Assembly: GCA_027587225.1 (NCBI GenBank)
Contig: JAPDDQ010000025.1
Coordinates: 1-64,000, forward strand
From: Solirubrobacter taibaiensis
Lineage (GTDB): Bacteria > Actinomycetota > Thermoleophilia > Solirubrobacterales > Solirubrobacteraceae
Length of the DNA: 64,000 nucleotides
Direction of reading: 5' to 3'
Notes under the pieces: model-generated
What the model was told of the DNA's origin: nothing
Seen by the model: the letters and a program-made list of their open reading frames with translations, nothing else
The model's database searches: none
Part shown: positions 1 to 6,982 of the stretch, piece after piece
How the letters are laid out: each line of letters begins with the position of its first letter
Position numbering within the stretch: the stretch's first letter is position 1
Made by a program: the position numbers and the translations under genes

Positions 1-180
1 GCCAGGCCGGGAGTGGCCAGGCCGGGAGTGGCCAGGCCGGGAGTGGCCAGGCCGGGAGTGGCCAGGCCGGGAGTGGCCAGGCCGGGAGTGGCCAGGCCGG
101 GAGTGGCCAGGCCGGGAGTGGCCAGGCCGGGAGTGGCCAGGCCGGGAGTGGCCAGGCCGGGAGTGGCCAGGCCGGGAGTG
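1..180. repeat. Perfect 15-bp tandem repeat, 12 copies
   Basis: The unit gccaggccgggagtg is repeated 12 times with no mismatch, followed by one degenerate unit at 181-195. The array touches the window edge, so it may be longer. The period is a multiple of three, so the minus-strand reading frame entering at 368 stays open and reads Thr-Pro-Gly-Leu-Ala pentapeptides. Perfect identity suggests recent slippage expansion or homogenisation. Confidence 0.95.
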
Positions 181-368
181 GCCGGGCCGGGCGACGGCAC
201 GGCGGTCGCGGTCGGGAGCGGCGTGTCCGCGCCGGACGCCGCGGGCGTGTCGTCGCCGGGCGAGGCCGGCGGCGGCGCGCTCGCGGGGAGCGGCGGCAAC
301 TTCGCGGTCGGGGCTTCGCTGCGGTCCGCGCCGCGCGTCGGGACGGAGTCCCAGCGGAGGTCAGTCAT
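1..368 (-). CDS. Partial Pro/Ala/Thr-rich protein with TPGLA pentapeptide repeats (C-terminus outside window)
   Basis: A minus-strand ATG at 368-366 opens a frame that stays open to the window edge. It overlaps the stop of the gene before it by 8 nt, so translational coupling is likely. The N-terminus reads MTDLRWDSVPTRGADRSE, followed by a disordered Pro/Ala/Thr/Asp-rich stretch and then about 12 TPGLA repeats encoded by the 15-bp array. No signal peptide or membrane segment is visible in this part. It is probably the fifth gene of the two-component operon; the repeat may be an extended linker before a domain outside the window. Function is not recognisable. The overlapping start and the frame-preserving repeat period support it being real, but composition bias could also keep the frame open. 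Confidence 0.5.
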   Translation of the reverse strand, partial: MTDLRWDSVPTRGADRSEAPTAKLPPLPASAPPPASPGDDTPAASGADTPLPTATAVPSPGPATPGLATPGLATPGLATPGLATPGLATPGLATPGLATPGLATPGLATPGLATPGLATPGL

Positions 369-897
369 CGTCGTCGCCCCCGCGGCCCCGGCCCCGGCCG
401 GAGTCGTCATCGCCGGAGTCGTCGCCGCCGCGCCCGCGGCCGTGGCCCGAGTCGTCGTCGCCATCGTCGCCGCCGCGCCCACGGCCATGCCCGGAATCGT
501 CGTCGTCGCCATCGTCGTCGCCGCCGCGTCCGCGGCCGTGGCCCGAGTCGTCGTCGTCGCTGCGCGAGGGCGAGGACACGGCGGACCGGGCTCGGGCGGG
601 CGCTGGGGCGGGGGTAGCGGCGCGGCGCGGCGTGCTCGAGGCCGGCGCCGACGCGGCCGGGGCGCTCCCGCCGCCGCCACCGCCGCCACCACCGCTGGAC
701 GCGTTCTCGCGGCGGACGACGTGGATCGTGCGGCGGATCGTCCTGGTCTGCACTTCAGGGGTCGGGGTCGCCGACGGGGTGGCGGCGGCGACCACCGGGC
801 GCGGCGGCGAGGACGGCAGCGCGATGGCCGCCGCGGCGACTCCGCCGAGGGCGGACAGCAGGGCGACGGCGAGGACGAGAGGGGTGCGCAGGCTCAT
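361..897 (-). CDS. Membrane-anchored or secreted low-complexity protein with Asp-rich/RGRGG tail
   Basis: A 178-residue product. Residues 1-27 form a basic then hydrophobic signal peptide or anchor (MSLRTPLVLAVALL...). A Pro/Thr/Ala stretch follows, then a run of nine or more glycines near residue 70, and a C-terminal half made of about four imperfect copies of an Asp-run-SGHGRGRGG module, an acidic/Arg-Gly polyampholyte. It lies 68 nt after a second gene with the same architecture and is part of the operon led by the response regulator. There is no recognised domain. The alternating Asp clusters and RGG motifs could bind cations, polyanions or cell-wall polymers, but this is inference. The repeats mean long shadow frames exist on the other strand; the signal peptide and operon position favour this one. 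Confidence 0.65.
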   Translation of the reverse strand: MSLRTPLVLAVALLSALGGVAAAAIALPSSPPRPVVAAATPSATPTPEVQTRTIRRTIHVVRRENASSGGGGGGGGGSAPAASAPASSTPRRAATPAPAPARARSAVSSPSRSDDDDSGHGRGRGGDDDGDDDDSGHGRGRGGDDGDDDSGHGRGRGGDDSGDDDSGRGRGRGGDDDD

Positions 898-965
898 GCC
901 TCACACCATCGGCTTCAGCCCCCCAAGCCCCCGGTAGGGCTAGGGAAAGCTTTGGCAAAACCTGC

Positions 966-1337
966 CTAGTCGTCACCGCCGCGGCCCCGCCCGCGACCTC
1001 GACCGCGTCCGCGGCCGGAGTCGTCGTCACCGCTGCCGGGACCCGAGTTGTCGTCGTCCGTCGTCGGGACGGGCGTGCTGGTCGGGCGCGGCGTGGCCGT
1101 CCGGGTCGGGCGTGGCGTGGGCGTGCGCGTCGGCGACGCCGTGCGTGTCGGTCTCGGCGTCGGCGCGGGCGTCGTCGTGTCCGCGGGCGCGAGCCCCTCG
1201 CCCGCCGTCAGCGGCTCCGAGGAGATCCCGACGCTCTGCCCCGACAACGAGCTCGCCGCCGTGGTCAGGACAGCCGCGAGGACCAGCCCGGCGACGGCGG
1301 CCACCGCGATGACCGCCGTGCGGCGCCAGCCCGTCAT
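966..1337 (-). CDS. Membrane-anchored Thr/Pro-linker protein with Asp/RGRG tail
   Basis: A 123-residue product. A single hydrophobic segment near residues 8-28 follows MTGWRR, so it is a signal anchor or signal peptide. Residues 50-90 are a Thr-Pro-Arg-rich linker of the kind used to span cell walls, and the end is an Asp-rich and Arg-Gly-repeat tail like that of the next gene. Its ATG overlaps the histidine kinase stop (ATGA), so it is translationally coupled to the kinase. It may be an accessory envelope sensor or an output of the system; no domain is recognised. Confidence 0.7.
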   Translation of the reverse strand: MTGWRRTAVIAVAAVAGLVLAAVLTTAASSLSGQSVGISSEPLTAGEGLAPADTTTPAPTPRPTRTASPTRTPTPRPTRTATPRPTSTPVPTTDDDNSGPGSGDDDSGRGRGRGRGRGRGGDD

Positions 1338-2692
1338 GCCGTGGCCTCCGTCGCCCGTGCGTGGGGCGTGGTGCCGTCGGCTGTCGGCAGCTCGATCGTC
1401 GCGACGGCCCCGCCACCCTCCGCGTTCGCCAAGGTCACGGAGCCGTGCCAGCGCGCCGTGAGCTCCCGCGCGATCGCCAGGCCGAGCCCGGTGCCGCGGC
1501 GGCGGGAGGCGCGCCCGACGGTGCCGCGGTGGAAACGATGGAACACGGTCTCCTCCTCGCCGGCCGACAGGCCCGGACCCTGGTCACGAACGCTGAGGCG
1601 TCCCGGTTCCACGACCATCGTGATCGTCTGGCCCGCGGGCCCGTAGTCGATCGCGTTCTCGAGCACGGCGTCCAGCACGCGATCCAGATCTGACGCCGTA
1701 CAGCGCACCAGCGCCGGCGACCCGCGCAGCTCGATGATCGCCGCCGGGTAGCGCTCGACCGCACGCGCCGCGCCCGCGAGCAACTCGCACACCGCGTCCG
1801 GGGCCCGCGCCGCGCCCGCCTCGCTCAGCACGAGCAGCTCGTTGACCACGTCCGCCAAGCGGTCGACCTCCTCCAGCGCGCCGTCGAGCTGCTCGCGCGA
1901 GCCCGTGGCCGCGGCCTCCTCCAACCGCAGTCGCAGCCCGGTCAGCGGCGTGCGCAGCTGGTGGGAGGCGTCGGCCACGAAGTCGCGCTGCGCGTCGACC
2001 ATCCGCTGCACCCGAGCGGTCATCTCGTTGAAGGCCTGTCCCACCTCGCGTTGCTCCAGCGAACCCTCGATCTCCACCCGGGCGGAGAGGTCACCGTCGC
2101 CCGCCCGCCGCGCGGCCACGGCGAGCCGTCGCAGCGGCCGCACCACCGACGCCGCCAAGAACGCTCCCGCGCCCAGCCCGAGCAACAACACGATCGCGCC
2201 CACCGCGACGAGCCCCAGCGTTGCCGACGACACGGCCCGGTCGACCGCGTCGACGCTCTGGGTGATCCGTACGGCGCCGTCCGGGCGCCCGTCGCGCAGC
2301 ACCGGCACCGCCGTGGCCAGGATGCGCTCGTCGAGCGTGGAAGAGTCGCGCTCGTCCTGCGCGGTCCTCCCGCGCAGGGCCGAAGCCACCTCCGGCCGCG
2401 AGGCGTAGTCCGCGCCCACGCCGCCCGGCGAGGAATCCGCCACCACCACGCCGCGCGCGTCCAGGATCAGCACCCGCCCGCGGACCTGCCGCGCCGCGGT
2501 CACGGCCAACGCCGCGGGGTCGGACGTGTCGCCGGCCGTCGCCGCCACCACCTCCGCCTGCGAGACGGCCGCCTGCGACACCTCCGCCGAGATCCGGTCG
2601 CGCACGCTGCGCACCAGCGGCACGAGCATCGACCCGATCGCCAGCACCAGGACGTAGGCGAGCACGAGCACGAGCCGCGCCCGCAGCGTCAT
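1334..2692 (-). CDS. Sensor histidine kinase (HAMP-HisKA-HATPase)
   Basis: A 452-residue membrane kinase that should phosphorylate the response regulator encoded just before it. TM1 is at residues 6-28 and a ~120-residue extracytoplasmic sensor region follows. TM2 (residues ~150-178) leads into HAMP. HisKA carries DASHQLRTPLTGL with the phospho-accepting His. HATPase_c has the N box (LENAIDYGP), G1 (DQGPGL) and G2 (GTGLGLAIA). I chose the ATG at 2692 because it overlaps the regulator stop as ATGA; a longer in-frame extension would sit inside the regulator gene. Downstream overlap with the next gene indicates one operon. The signal is unknown. Confidence 0.93.
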   Translation of the reverse strand: MTLRARLVLVLAYVLVLAIGSMLVPLVRSVRDRISAEVSQAAVSQAEVVAATAGDTSDPAALAVTAARQVRGRVLILDARGVVVADSSPGGVGADYASRPEVASALRGRTAQDERDSSTLDERILATAVPVLRDGRPDGAVRITQSVDAVDRAVSSATLGLVAVGAIVLLLGLGAGAFLAASVVRPLRRLAVAARRAGDGDLSARVEIEGSLEQREVGQAFNEMTARVQRMVDAQRDFVADASHQLRTPLTGLRLRLEEAAATGSREQLDGALEEVDRLADVVNELLVLSEAGAARAPDAVCELLAGAARAVERYPAAIIELRGSPALVRCTASDLDRVLDAVLENAIDYGPAGQTITMVVEPGRLSVRDQGPGLSAGEEETVFHRFHRGTVGRASRRRGTGLGLAIARELTARWHGSVTLANAEGGGAVATIELPTADGTTPHARATEATA

Positions 2693-3378
2693 GACCATTC
2701 GGACGGCCCCGTGAAGCGAAAGCCCACGCCCCGCACGGTGTGCAGCCAGCGCGGAGCGGAGGCGTCGTCGCCGAGCTTCCCGCGCAGCCACCCCACGTGC
2801 ACGTCCAGCGTCTTCGTGGAACCGAACCAGTTCTCGTCCCAGACGCGCGCGATCAGGTCCTCGCGGGTGACGACCTCCCCGGCGTGCCGCACGAGCTCGG
2901 CCAGCAGATCGAACTCCTTGCGCGACAGCGCAAGCTCGTCTCCCGACAGGAACGCCCGCCGGGAGCTCAGCTCGACCCGCAGCGGCCCGATCACCACGTC
3001 CGACTGCGCCGCGGGCCGAACGCGGCGCAGGACCGCCCGCATCCGCGCGATCACCTCCGCCCCGCTGAACGGCTTGACCACGTAGTCGTCGGCGCCCAGC
3101 TCGAGCCCGACCACGCGTTCGAGCTCCGTCCCGCGCGCGGTGAGCATGATGATCGGCACCTCCGACCCCGACGCTCGCACCTCACGCGCGAAGTCGCGGC
3201 CGTCGCCGTCGGGGAGCATCAGGTCGAGCAGCACGAGGTCGAACCCCGAAGGCCACGCGGCCCGTGCCTCCCCGAGCGAGCCCGCCACGACCGGCTCGAA
3301 CCCCTCCCGCGTCAGGGCACTGGAGAACGGCCCGGAGATCGAAGGCTCATCCTCGACGAACAGCACGCGTGGCTTCAC
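2689..3378 (-). CDS. OmpR/PhoB-family response regulator
   Basis: A 229-residue two-domain regulator. The receiver has acidic residues E9-D10-E11, the phosphoacceptor Asp52 in LLDLMLPDGDG, and the conserved Lys of VVKPFSG. The C-terminal half is a winged-helix trans_reg_C domain ending in WLRGKLG...TVRGVGFRF. The start is a GTG preceded 8 nt upstream by the -10 hexamer TACAGT, which suggests a leaderless mRNA. It is the first gene of the operon with the cognate kinase and the low-complexity envelope proteins, so those genes are probably its targets or co-effectors. Confidence 0.95.
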   Translation of the reverse strand: MKPRVLFVEDEPSISGPFSSALTREGFEPVVAGSLGEARAAWPSGFDLVLLDLMLPDGDGRDFAREVRASGSEVPIIMLTARGTELERVVGLELGADDYVVKPFSGAEVIARMRAVLRRVRPAAQSDVVIGPLRVELSSRRAFLSGDELALSRKEFDLLAELVRHAGEVVTREDLIARVWDENWFGSTKTLDVHVGWLRGKLGDDASAPRWLHTVRGVGFRFTGPSEWS

Positions 3379-3385
3379 ACCCGCG

Positions 3386-3391
3386 ACTGTA
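3386..3391 (-). promoter_or_regulatory. -10 hexamer TACAGT for the two-component operon
   Basis: On the minus strand TACAGT ends 8 nt before the GTG start of the response regulator, placing the expected transcription start at or next to the start codon. No convincing -35 was seen. Confidence 0.5.
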
Positions 3392-3418
3392 GGTACCCGA
3401 AGGGAAAGAAACGGCTAA

Positions 3419-4081
3419 CTAGCGACGCTCGGGCGGGGACACGAGCCCCACCTCGACCGCTTTGCGCACGAGCTCGAAGCGCTTGCGGTACGGCGCCGAA
3501 GAGTGCAGGTCGAACGCGTCGAACAGCGCCCGCATGTGTGTTTTGACCGTGTCGATGGACACCGTCAGCTCCGCCGCGATCTCCTCGTTGGAGGCCGGCC
3601 CGTCCGCCGGACGGCACAGCGCGCTCAGCACGCGCAGCTGCGCGGGCGTCAGCACCGGCACGGCGCCCGCGGACGCCACCTCGGTCAGCTTGTTGTCCTG
3701 CCCCGCCTCCGAGGGATCGTGGAAGCGCAGCCGCGTCGCGCCCACACGGATCACGTCCAGGTGGCGCAACGGGCGACGCCCGGCCACCCGCTCCTCGTTG
3801 ACGAACGTGCCGTTGGTGGAGCGCCCGTCATCCAGCACGGTCCAGACGCCGTCCAGGCACTCGATCGACGTGTGCGAGCGGGAAACCTGCGCATCCCAGG
3901 GCAACGCGATCCCGGCGGTGGGCGACCGCCCGACGGTGAGCTGGCCGCTGAGCGTCACGATTCGCTGCACGCCCTCGCCGTCCCGCAGTTCCAGGAATGG
4001 GGCTTCAGCCCGCTCCGCGGCCAGACGAGCCTGCAGTTCAGCGGGGGAGGAAGCGTGACGTTCAGGCCAGTCGTGCACCAC
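3419..4081 (-). CDS. FHA domain - helix-turn-helix regulator
   Basis: A 220-residue protein. Residues ~47-120 are a forkhead-associated (phosphothreonine-binding) domain with the signature GRSPTAGI, SRSH and STNGTFVN. Residues ~140-205 are a helix-turn-helix of bacterial winged or LuxR type (LTPAQLRVLSALCRP...SNEEIAAELTVSIDTVKTHMRAL). There is no transmembrane segment. Such a protein can couple Ser/Thr kinase phosphorylation to transcription; partner and targets are unknown. GTG start, with TAGAGT 7 nt upstream and TTGCGT as a -35, so it is probably transcribed as a leaderless mRNA independent of the downstream two-component operon. Confidence 0.88.
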   Translation of the reverse strand: MVHDWPERHASSPAELQARLAAERAEAPFLELRDGEGVQRIVTLSGQLTVGRSPTAGIALPWDAQVSRSHTSIECLDGVWTVLDDGRSTNGTFVNEERVAGRRPLRHLDVIRVGATRLRFHDPSEAGQDNKLTEVASAGAVPVLTPAQLRVLSALCRPADGPASNEEIAAELTVSIDTVKTHMRALFDAFDLHSSAPYRKRFELVRKAVEVGLVSPPERR

Positions 4082-4087
4082 AGCCCC

Positions 4088-4117
4088 ACTCTACGGGACG
4101 CGGACGTCGGGACGCAA
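4088..4117 (-). promoter_or_regulatory. Promoter of FHA-HTH gene (TTGCGT-N18-TAGAGT)
   Basis: On the minus strand the -35-like TTGCGT (4117-4112) and -10 TAGAGT (4093-4088) are separated by 18 nt; the GTG start follows 7 nt later. The same TTGCGT-N18 spacing recurs before the first beta-helix gene at 43051-43080. Confidence 0.6.
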
Positions 4118-4130
4118 AACAGGCGGTGTC

Positions 4131-4180
4131 TCACCCGTCGGGGTGAACGCACCCACCCCGAGGGCTAGAAGGTTCACCCC
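4131..4180. promoter_or_regulatory. Cluster of inverted TCACCC/GGGTGA half-sites
   Basis: TCACCC at 4131-4136 and GGGTGA at 4141-4146 form a short palindrome. GGGGTGAAC at 4140-4148 is mirrored perfectly by GTTCACCCC at 4172-4180. The three half-sites lie between the divergent FHA-HTH gene and the small gene at 4225, so this could be an operator for either. The regulator is unknown. Confidence 0.45.
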
Positions 4181-4224
4181 TCTCGTCGATGGTTCGCACC
4201 CGGACCATCGGGGAGGGTTCAGCC

Positions 4225-4608
4225 ATGGCCGCCCCCTCCCTCATCTTCTTCCCCCCGTCTGAGCTCCTCAAGCCCGTCCGCGACTTCGCCGCCGAGGCCG
4301 AGCTGGAGCGGGTTCGCGCCGCCGCCACGATCGCCCGTGACCGCATCGCCGAGATCGAGGGCGTCCGCGTCCTCGGCCCGGAGGTCAAGAGCGACACGAG
4401 CACCGTGCGCCTCGCGATCGACCTGCGGGACACGGGCAAGGACGCGTGGAAGGTGGCGTGCGAGATGGCCGGCCGGGGCTTCTCCCTCGACACGGCGAGC
4501 AACCGCGTGATCGTCGTCAAGCTCAACGCCGACGACGTCAAGCAGGCGGCTCATCACCGCCTCGCCAGCGCCCTGCAGCTCGCGCTGTGGTCTACGACGG
4601 GGGCGTGA
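4225..4608 (+). CDS. Small protein resembling the C-terminal region of Orn/Lys/Arg decarboxylases
   Basis: A 127-residue protein. GGGGAGGG lies 7 nt before the ATG at 4225, which decides the start over the ATG at 4189. The segment IARDRIAEIEGVRVLGPE followed by TVRLAIDLRDTGKDAW resembles the small-domain region that follows the PLP-lysine domain in fold-type I Orn/Lys/Arg decarboxylases. The entire PLP-binding domain is absent, so catalysis is not expected. It could be a stand-alone regulatory subdomain, a decayed remnant, or an unrelated alpha/beta protein. It converges on the marR gene with a 17-nt overlap. Family assignment rests on recalled motif similarity only. Confidence 0.5.
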   Translation: MAAPSLIFFPPSELLKPVRDFAAEAELERVRAAATIARDRIAEIEGVRVLGPEVKSDTSTVRLAIDLRDTGKDAWKVACEMAGRGFSLDTASNRVIVVKLNADDVKQAAHHRLASALQLALWSTTGA

Positions 4609-4963
4609 GCGTCTCCGCGAGCACCCGCCGGTGCGTAGGCCGCGCCGCTTCGTAGCGCTCGCGACCTTCGTCCGTCAGGCACACCGCGACGCCGCGCCGG
4701 TCCTCAGGACACATCGCGCGGCTCACCAGCCCGTCCTTCTCGAGCCGCCCCACTGTTCGTGACAGCGCGCTCTGGCTGAGATGCACAGCAGCGGCCAGCT
4801 CTTGCATCCTCGGCCTCTCGCCGCATTCGCACGCGAGGCGTTCGAGCACCTCGAACTCGCTCATCCCGAGCCCGTGATCGCCCAGCGCGTCGTCCAGCGC
4901 GCAGACCGTGCGCGCATGCCGTGACAACAGCTCACGCCACTCGTCGGTGAGGTCTGCAGGCAT
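4592..4963 (-). CDS. MarR-family transcriptional regulator
   Basis: A 123-residue winged-helix protein. It shows the MarR core (MSEFEVLERLACECGE...LAAAVHLSQSALSRTVGRLEKDGLVSR) and the wing motif CPEDRRGVAVCLTDEG. ATG start with a near-consensus -10 (TACTAT) 8 nt upstream, implying a leaderless transcript. It is divergent from an MFS drug exporter, and the shared spacer contains palindromic ATGCAT-type sequence, so the likely role is ligand-released repression of the exporter and of itself. Confidence 0.9.
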   Translation of the reverse strand: MPADLTDEWRELLSRHARTVCALDDALGDHGLGMSEFEVLERLACECGERPRMQELAAAVHLSQSALSRTVGRLEKDGLVSRAMCPEDRRGVAVCLTDEGRERYEAARPTHRRVLAETLTPPS

Positions 4964-4970
4964 GGCTTGA

Positions 4971-5023
4971 ATAGTACCGTGCGCATATGTTGCAGATGCA
5001 TTAGATGCACATGCATGTATGCT
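4971..5023. promoter_or_regulatory. marR/MFS divergent control region with ATGCAT palindromes
   Basis: The leftward -10 is TACTAT on the minus strand (4976-4971). The rightward -10 is TATGCT at 5018-5023, 8 nt before the GTG at 5031. Between them are gatgcattagatgca (direct gatgca repeats) and the perfect 10-bp palindrome ACATGCATGT at 5009-5018, which abuts the exporter -10. MarR binding here would block both promoters. Confidence 0.6.
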
Positions 5024-5030
5024 GCGGAGC

Positions 5031-6380
5031 GTGACTTCCTCCTCCCCGAAGTGGGACGCCCGTCTTTGGGGCGCCCTGATCCTGCTGTGCGGGATCCTCT
5101 TCCTCGACGGGCTCGACGTCTCGATGGTCGGCGTCGCGCTCCCGTCCATCCAGGCCGATCTCGGTCTCTCCACCTCCGAGCTGCAGTGGATCGTCTCTGC
5201 GTATGTGCTCGGTCTCGGCGGCGTGCTCCTCCTCGGCGGCCGCGCGGCCGACCTGCTCGGTCGCCGGCGCGTGCTGTTCGGCGCGCTGGCCGTGTTCACG
5301 CTCGCCTCGCTCGCCGGCGGACTCGTCGACGATCCCGCGCTGCTGATCGCCGCCCGTTTCCTGAAGGGCGTCGCGGCGGCGTTCACCGTGCCCGCCGCGC
5401 TCTCGCTGATCACCACGACGTTCACCGAAGGCCCGTCCCGCAACAAGGCGCTCGCGATCTTCAACGCGTTCGGCGCGAGCGGCTTCAGCTTCGGCCTCGT
5501 CTTCGGTGGCCTGTTGACGAGCGCCGACTGGCGCTTGACGTTCCTGCTCCCCGTCCCCGTCGCGGCGATCCTGCTCGCCCTGATCCCCCGCTACATCGCC
5601 AAGGACCGCCCGTCGCTGGTGGCCAAGCGGCATTACGACCTCCCGGGCGCTGCGCTGCTGACCGCCGGCATGCTCCTGCTCGTCCATGCGCTCGTGGAGA
5701 CCAACGTGCCGGAAGGCATCGTGGCCGTCGCTCTGCTGGCCGCATTCGTCGGCTGGGAGCGCCGGGCCCGCGAGCCATTGGTGCGGCTCGGCATCTTGCG
5801 CTCTGGGCCGCTCGTCCGGGCCAACCTGGGCGCGATGGCGCTGTTCGGCGCCTATGTCGGCTTCCAGTTCGCCGTCACCCTGTACCTGCAGGGGACGCTC
5901 GGCTGGAGCGCGCTCGAGACCGCGCTGGCGTTCCTCCCCGGCGGCTTGCTCGTCGCCCTCGGCGCGCCGCGTATGGGCGCCGTGATCAGCCGCTACGGCA
6001 CCGCCAAGCCGATCCTCGCGTCGGCGGTCGCGTTCACGGCGGGCTACGCGCTGTTCCTGCCGGTCGACGCCACGCCGTACTGGATCGCGTTCCTGCCGTC
6101 GATGCTGCTGATCGGCGCGGGCTTCGCACTCGGCTACGGCGCGCTCAACGTGCAGGCCACGGCCGGCGTCGCCGACCATGAGCAGGGGCTGGCCGCCGGC
6201 CTGGTCCAGACCTCGTTCCAGATGGGCGGAGCGATCGTGCTCGCCGTGGTCACGGCGGTCGTGAGCAGCGGCTACCAGACCGCGATCGCGGTCGTGCTCG
6301 GCGTCGCGGCGCTGAGCATCGTGCTCGCGCTCGTCGGCGTGGCCCGGCCGAGGACCGACGAGGTGCTGGCGACGGGCTAG
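5031..6380 (+). CDS. MFS drug efflux transporter (DHA2-type)
   Basis: A polytopic membrane protein of about 449 residues with 12-14 predicted helices. The first helix carries the DHA motif LDGLDVSMVGVALPSIQ, followed by the loop 2-3 motif GGRAADLLGRRRV (motif A, GxLaDrxGrkxxl type). Proton-driven export of amphiphilic compounds is the expected role. I preferred GTG 5031 over ATG 5019 because TATGCT lies 8 nt before 5031, while ATG 5019 lies inside that -10 element. It is divergent from marR and its stop overlaps the stop of the convergent LuxR-type regulator by 4 nt. Confidence 0.9.
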   Translation: MTSSSPKWDARLWGALILLCGILFLDGLDVSMVGVALPSIQADLGLSTSELQWIVSAYVLGLGGVLLLGGRAADLLGRRRVLFGALAVFTLASLAGGLVDDPALLIAARFLKGVAAAFTVPAALSLITTTFTEGPSRNKALAIFNAFGASGFSFGLVFGGLLTSADWRLTFLLPVPVAAILLALIPRYIAKDRPSLVAKRHYDLPGAALLTAGMLLLVHALVETNVPEGIVAVALLAAFVGWERRAREPLVRLGILRSGPLVRANLGAMALFGAYVGFQFAVTLYLQGTLGWSALETALAFLPGGLLVALGAPRMGAVISRYGTAKPILASAVAFTAGYALFLPVDATPYWIAFLPSMLLIGAGFALGYGALNVQATAGVADHEQGLAAGLVQTSFQMGGAIVLAVVTAVVSSGYQTAIAVVLGVAALSIVLALVGVARPRTDEVLATG

Positions 6381-6982
6381 ATCCAGCCCATGCGCCGCGC
6401 GACGGCGACGGCTTCGTGGCGGTTGGCCGCGTTGAGCTTGTTCATCGCGCTCGACAGGTAGTTGCGCACCGTGCCCGGCGAGAGCGCCGCCCGGTCGGCG
6501 ATCTCGTCGATCGGGGCGCCGCTGGCGGCCAGCTCCAGCACGTCCGCCTCGCGCGGCGTGAGGGGGCTGTCGCCGGCGGCGATCGCCTCGGCGGCCAGCT
6601 CGGGATCCACGTGGCGGCCGCCCGCGTGCACGGTGCGCACGACCGAGGCGAGCGTGACCGCGGAGGTCGTCTTGGGCAGGAAGCCGCGCACCCCCGCCGC
6701 GAGCGCGCGCTTGAGGTGCCCCGGGCGTCCGTGGCTGGTGACGATGACGCAGCGGCACGCCGGCAGGTCCTTCGCCAGCTGCTCGGCCACGGCGATCCCG
6801 TCCTTGCCGGGCATCTGCAGGTCCAGCACGGCCACGTCGACGGCGTGCTCGATCGCGAGCTTGATCGCCACGTCACCCTGTGCGGCCTCGGCGACGATGG
6901 TCAGATCGTCCTCCAACTCCAGCATCTGCGCCAGCGCGGTGCGGATGAGGTGCTCGTCGTCGGCGAGCAGGACGCGGATCAC
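6377..6982 (-). CDS. NarL/LuxR-family response regulator
   Basis: A 201-residue regulator. The receiver has DDE near residues 8-10, the phosphoacceptor Asp in VAVLDLQMPGKDG (about residue 54) and a KTT lysine. The C-terminal HTH reads LTPREADVLELAASGAP...LSPGTVRNYLSSAMNKL. Its GTG overlaps the kinase stop (GTGA). It is the last gene of an ABC exporter/two-component operon and is expected to regulate exporter expression on phosphorylation by the adjacent DesK-like kinase. Confidence 0.93.
   Translation of the reverse strand: MIRVLLADDEHLIRTALAQMLELEDDLTIVAEAAQGDVAIKLAIEHAVDVAVLDLQMPGKDGIAVAEQLAKDLPACRCVIVTSHGRPGHLKRALAAGVRGFLPKTTSAVTLASVVRTVHAGGRHVDPELAAEAIAAGDSPLTPREADVLELAASGAPIDEIADRAALSPGTVRNYLSSAMNKLNAANRHEAVAVARRMGWI

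Noticed and set aside
1-180. CRISPR array
   Set aside because: The 15-bp units are contiguous with no spacers, so it is a simple tandem repeat.
13-969. 318-residue plus-strand frame starting in the 15-bp repeat
   Set aside because: It is antisense to signal-peptide genes of the two-component operon; its composition (Ala/Val/Gly/Arg) follows from the repeat and GC bias, and it has no domain or ribosome-binding site.
4189-4224. Upstream ATG for the decarboxylase-like gene
   Set aside because: The strong GGGGAGGG lies between it and the second ATG at 4225, which is correctly spaced.
5001-6758. 585-residue minus-strand frame across the MFS gene
   Set aside because: Highly Arg/Gln/His-rich shadow of the exporter and the next regulator; no plausible protein.
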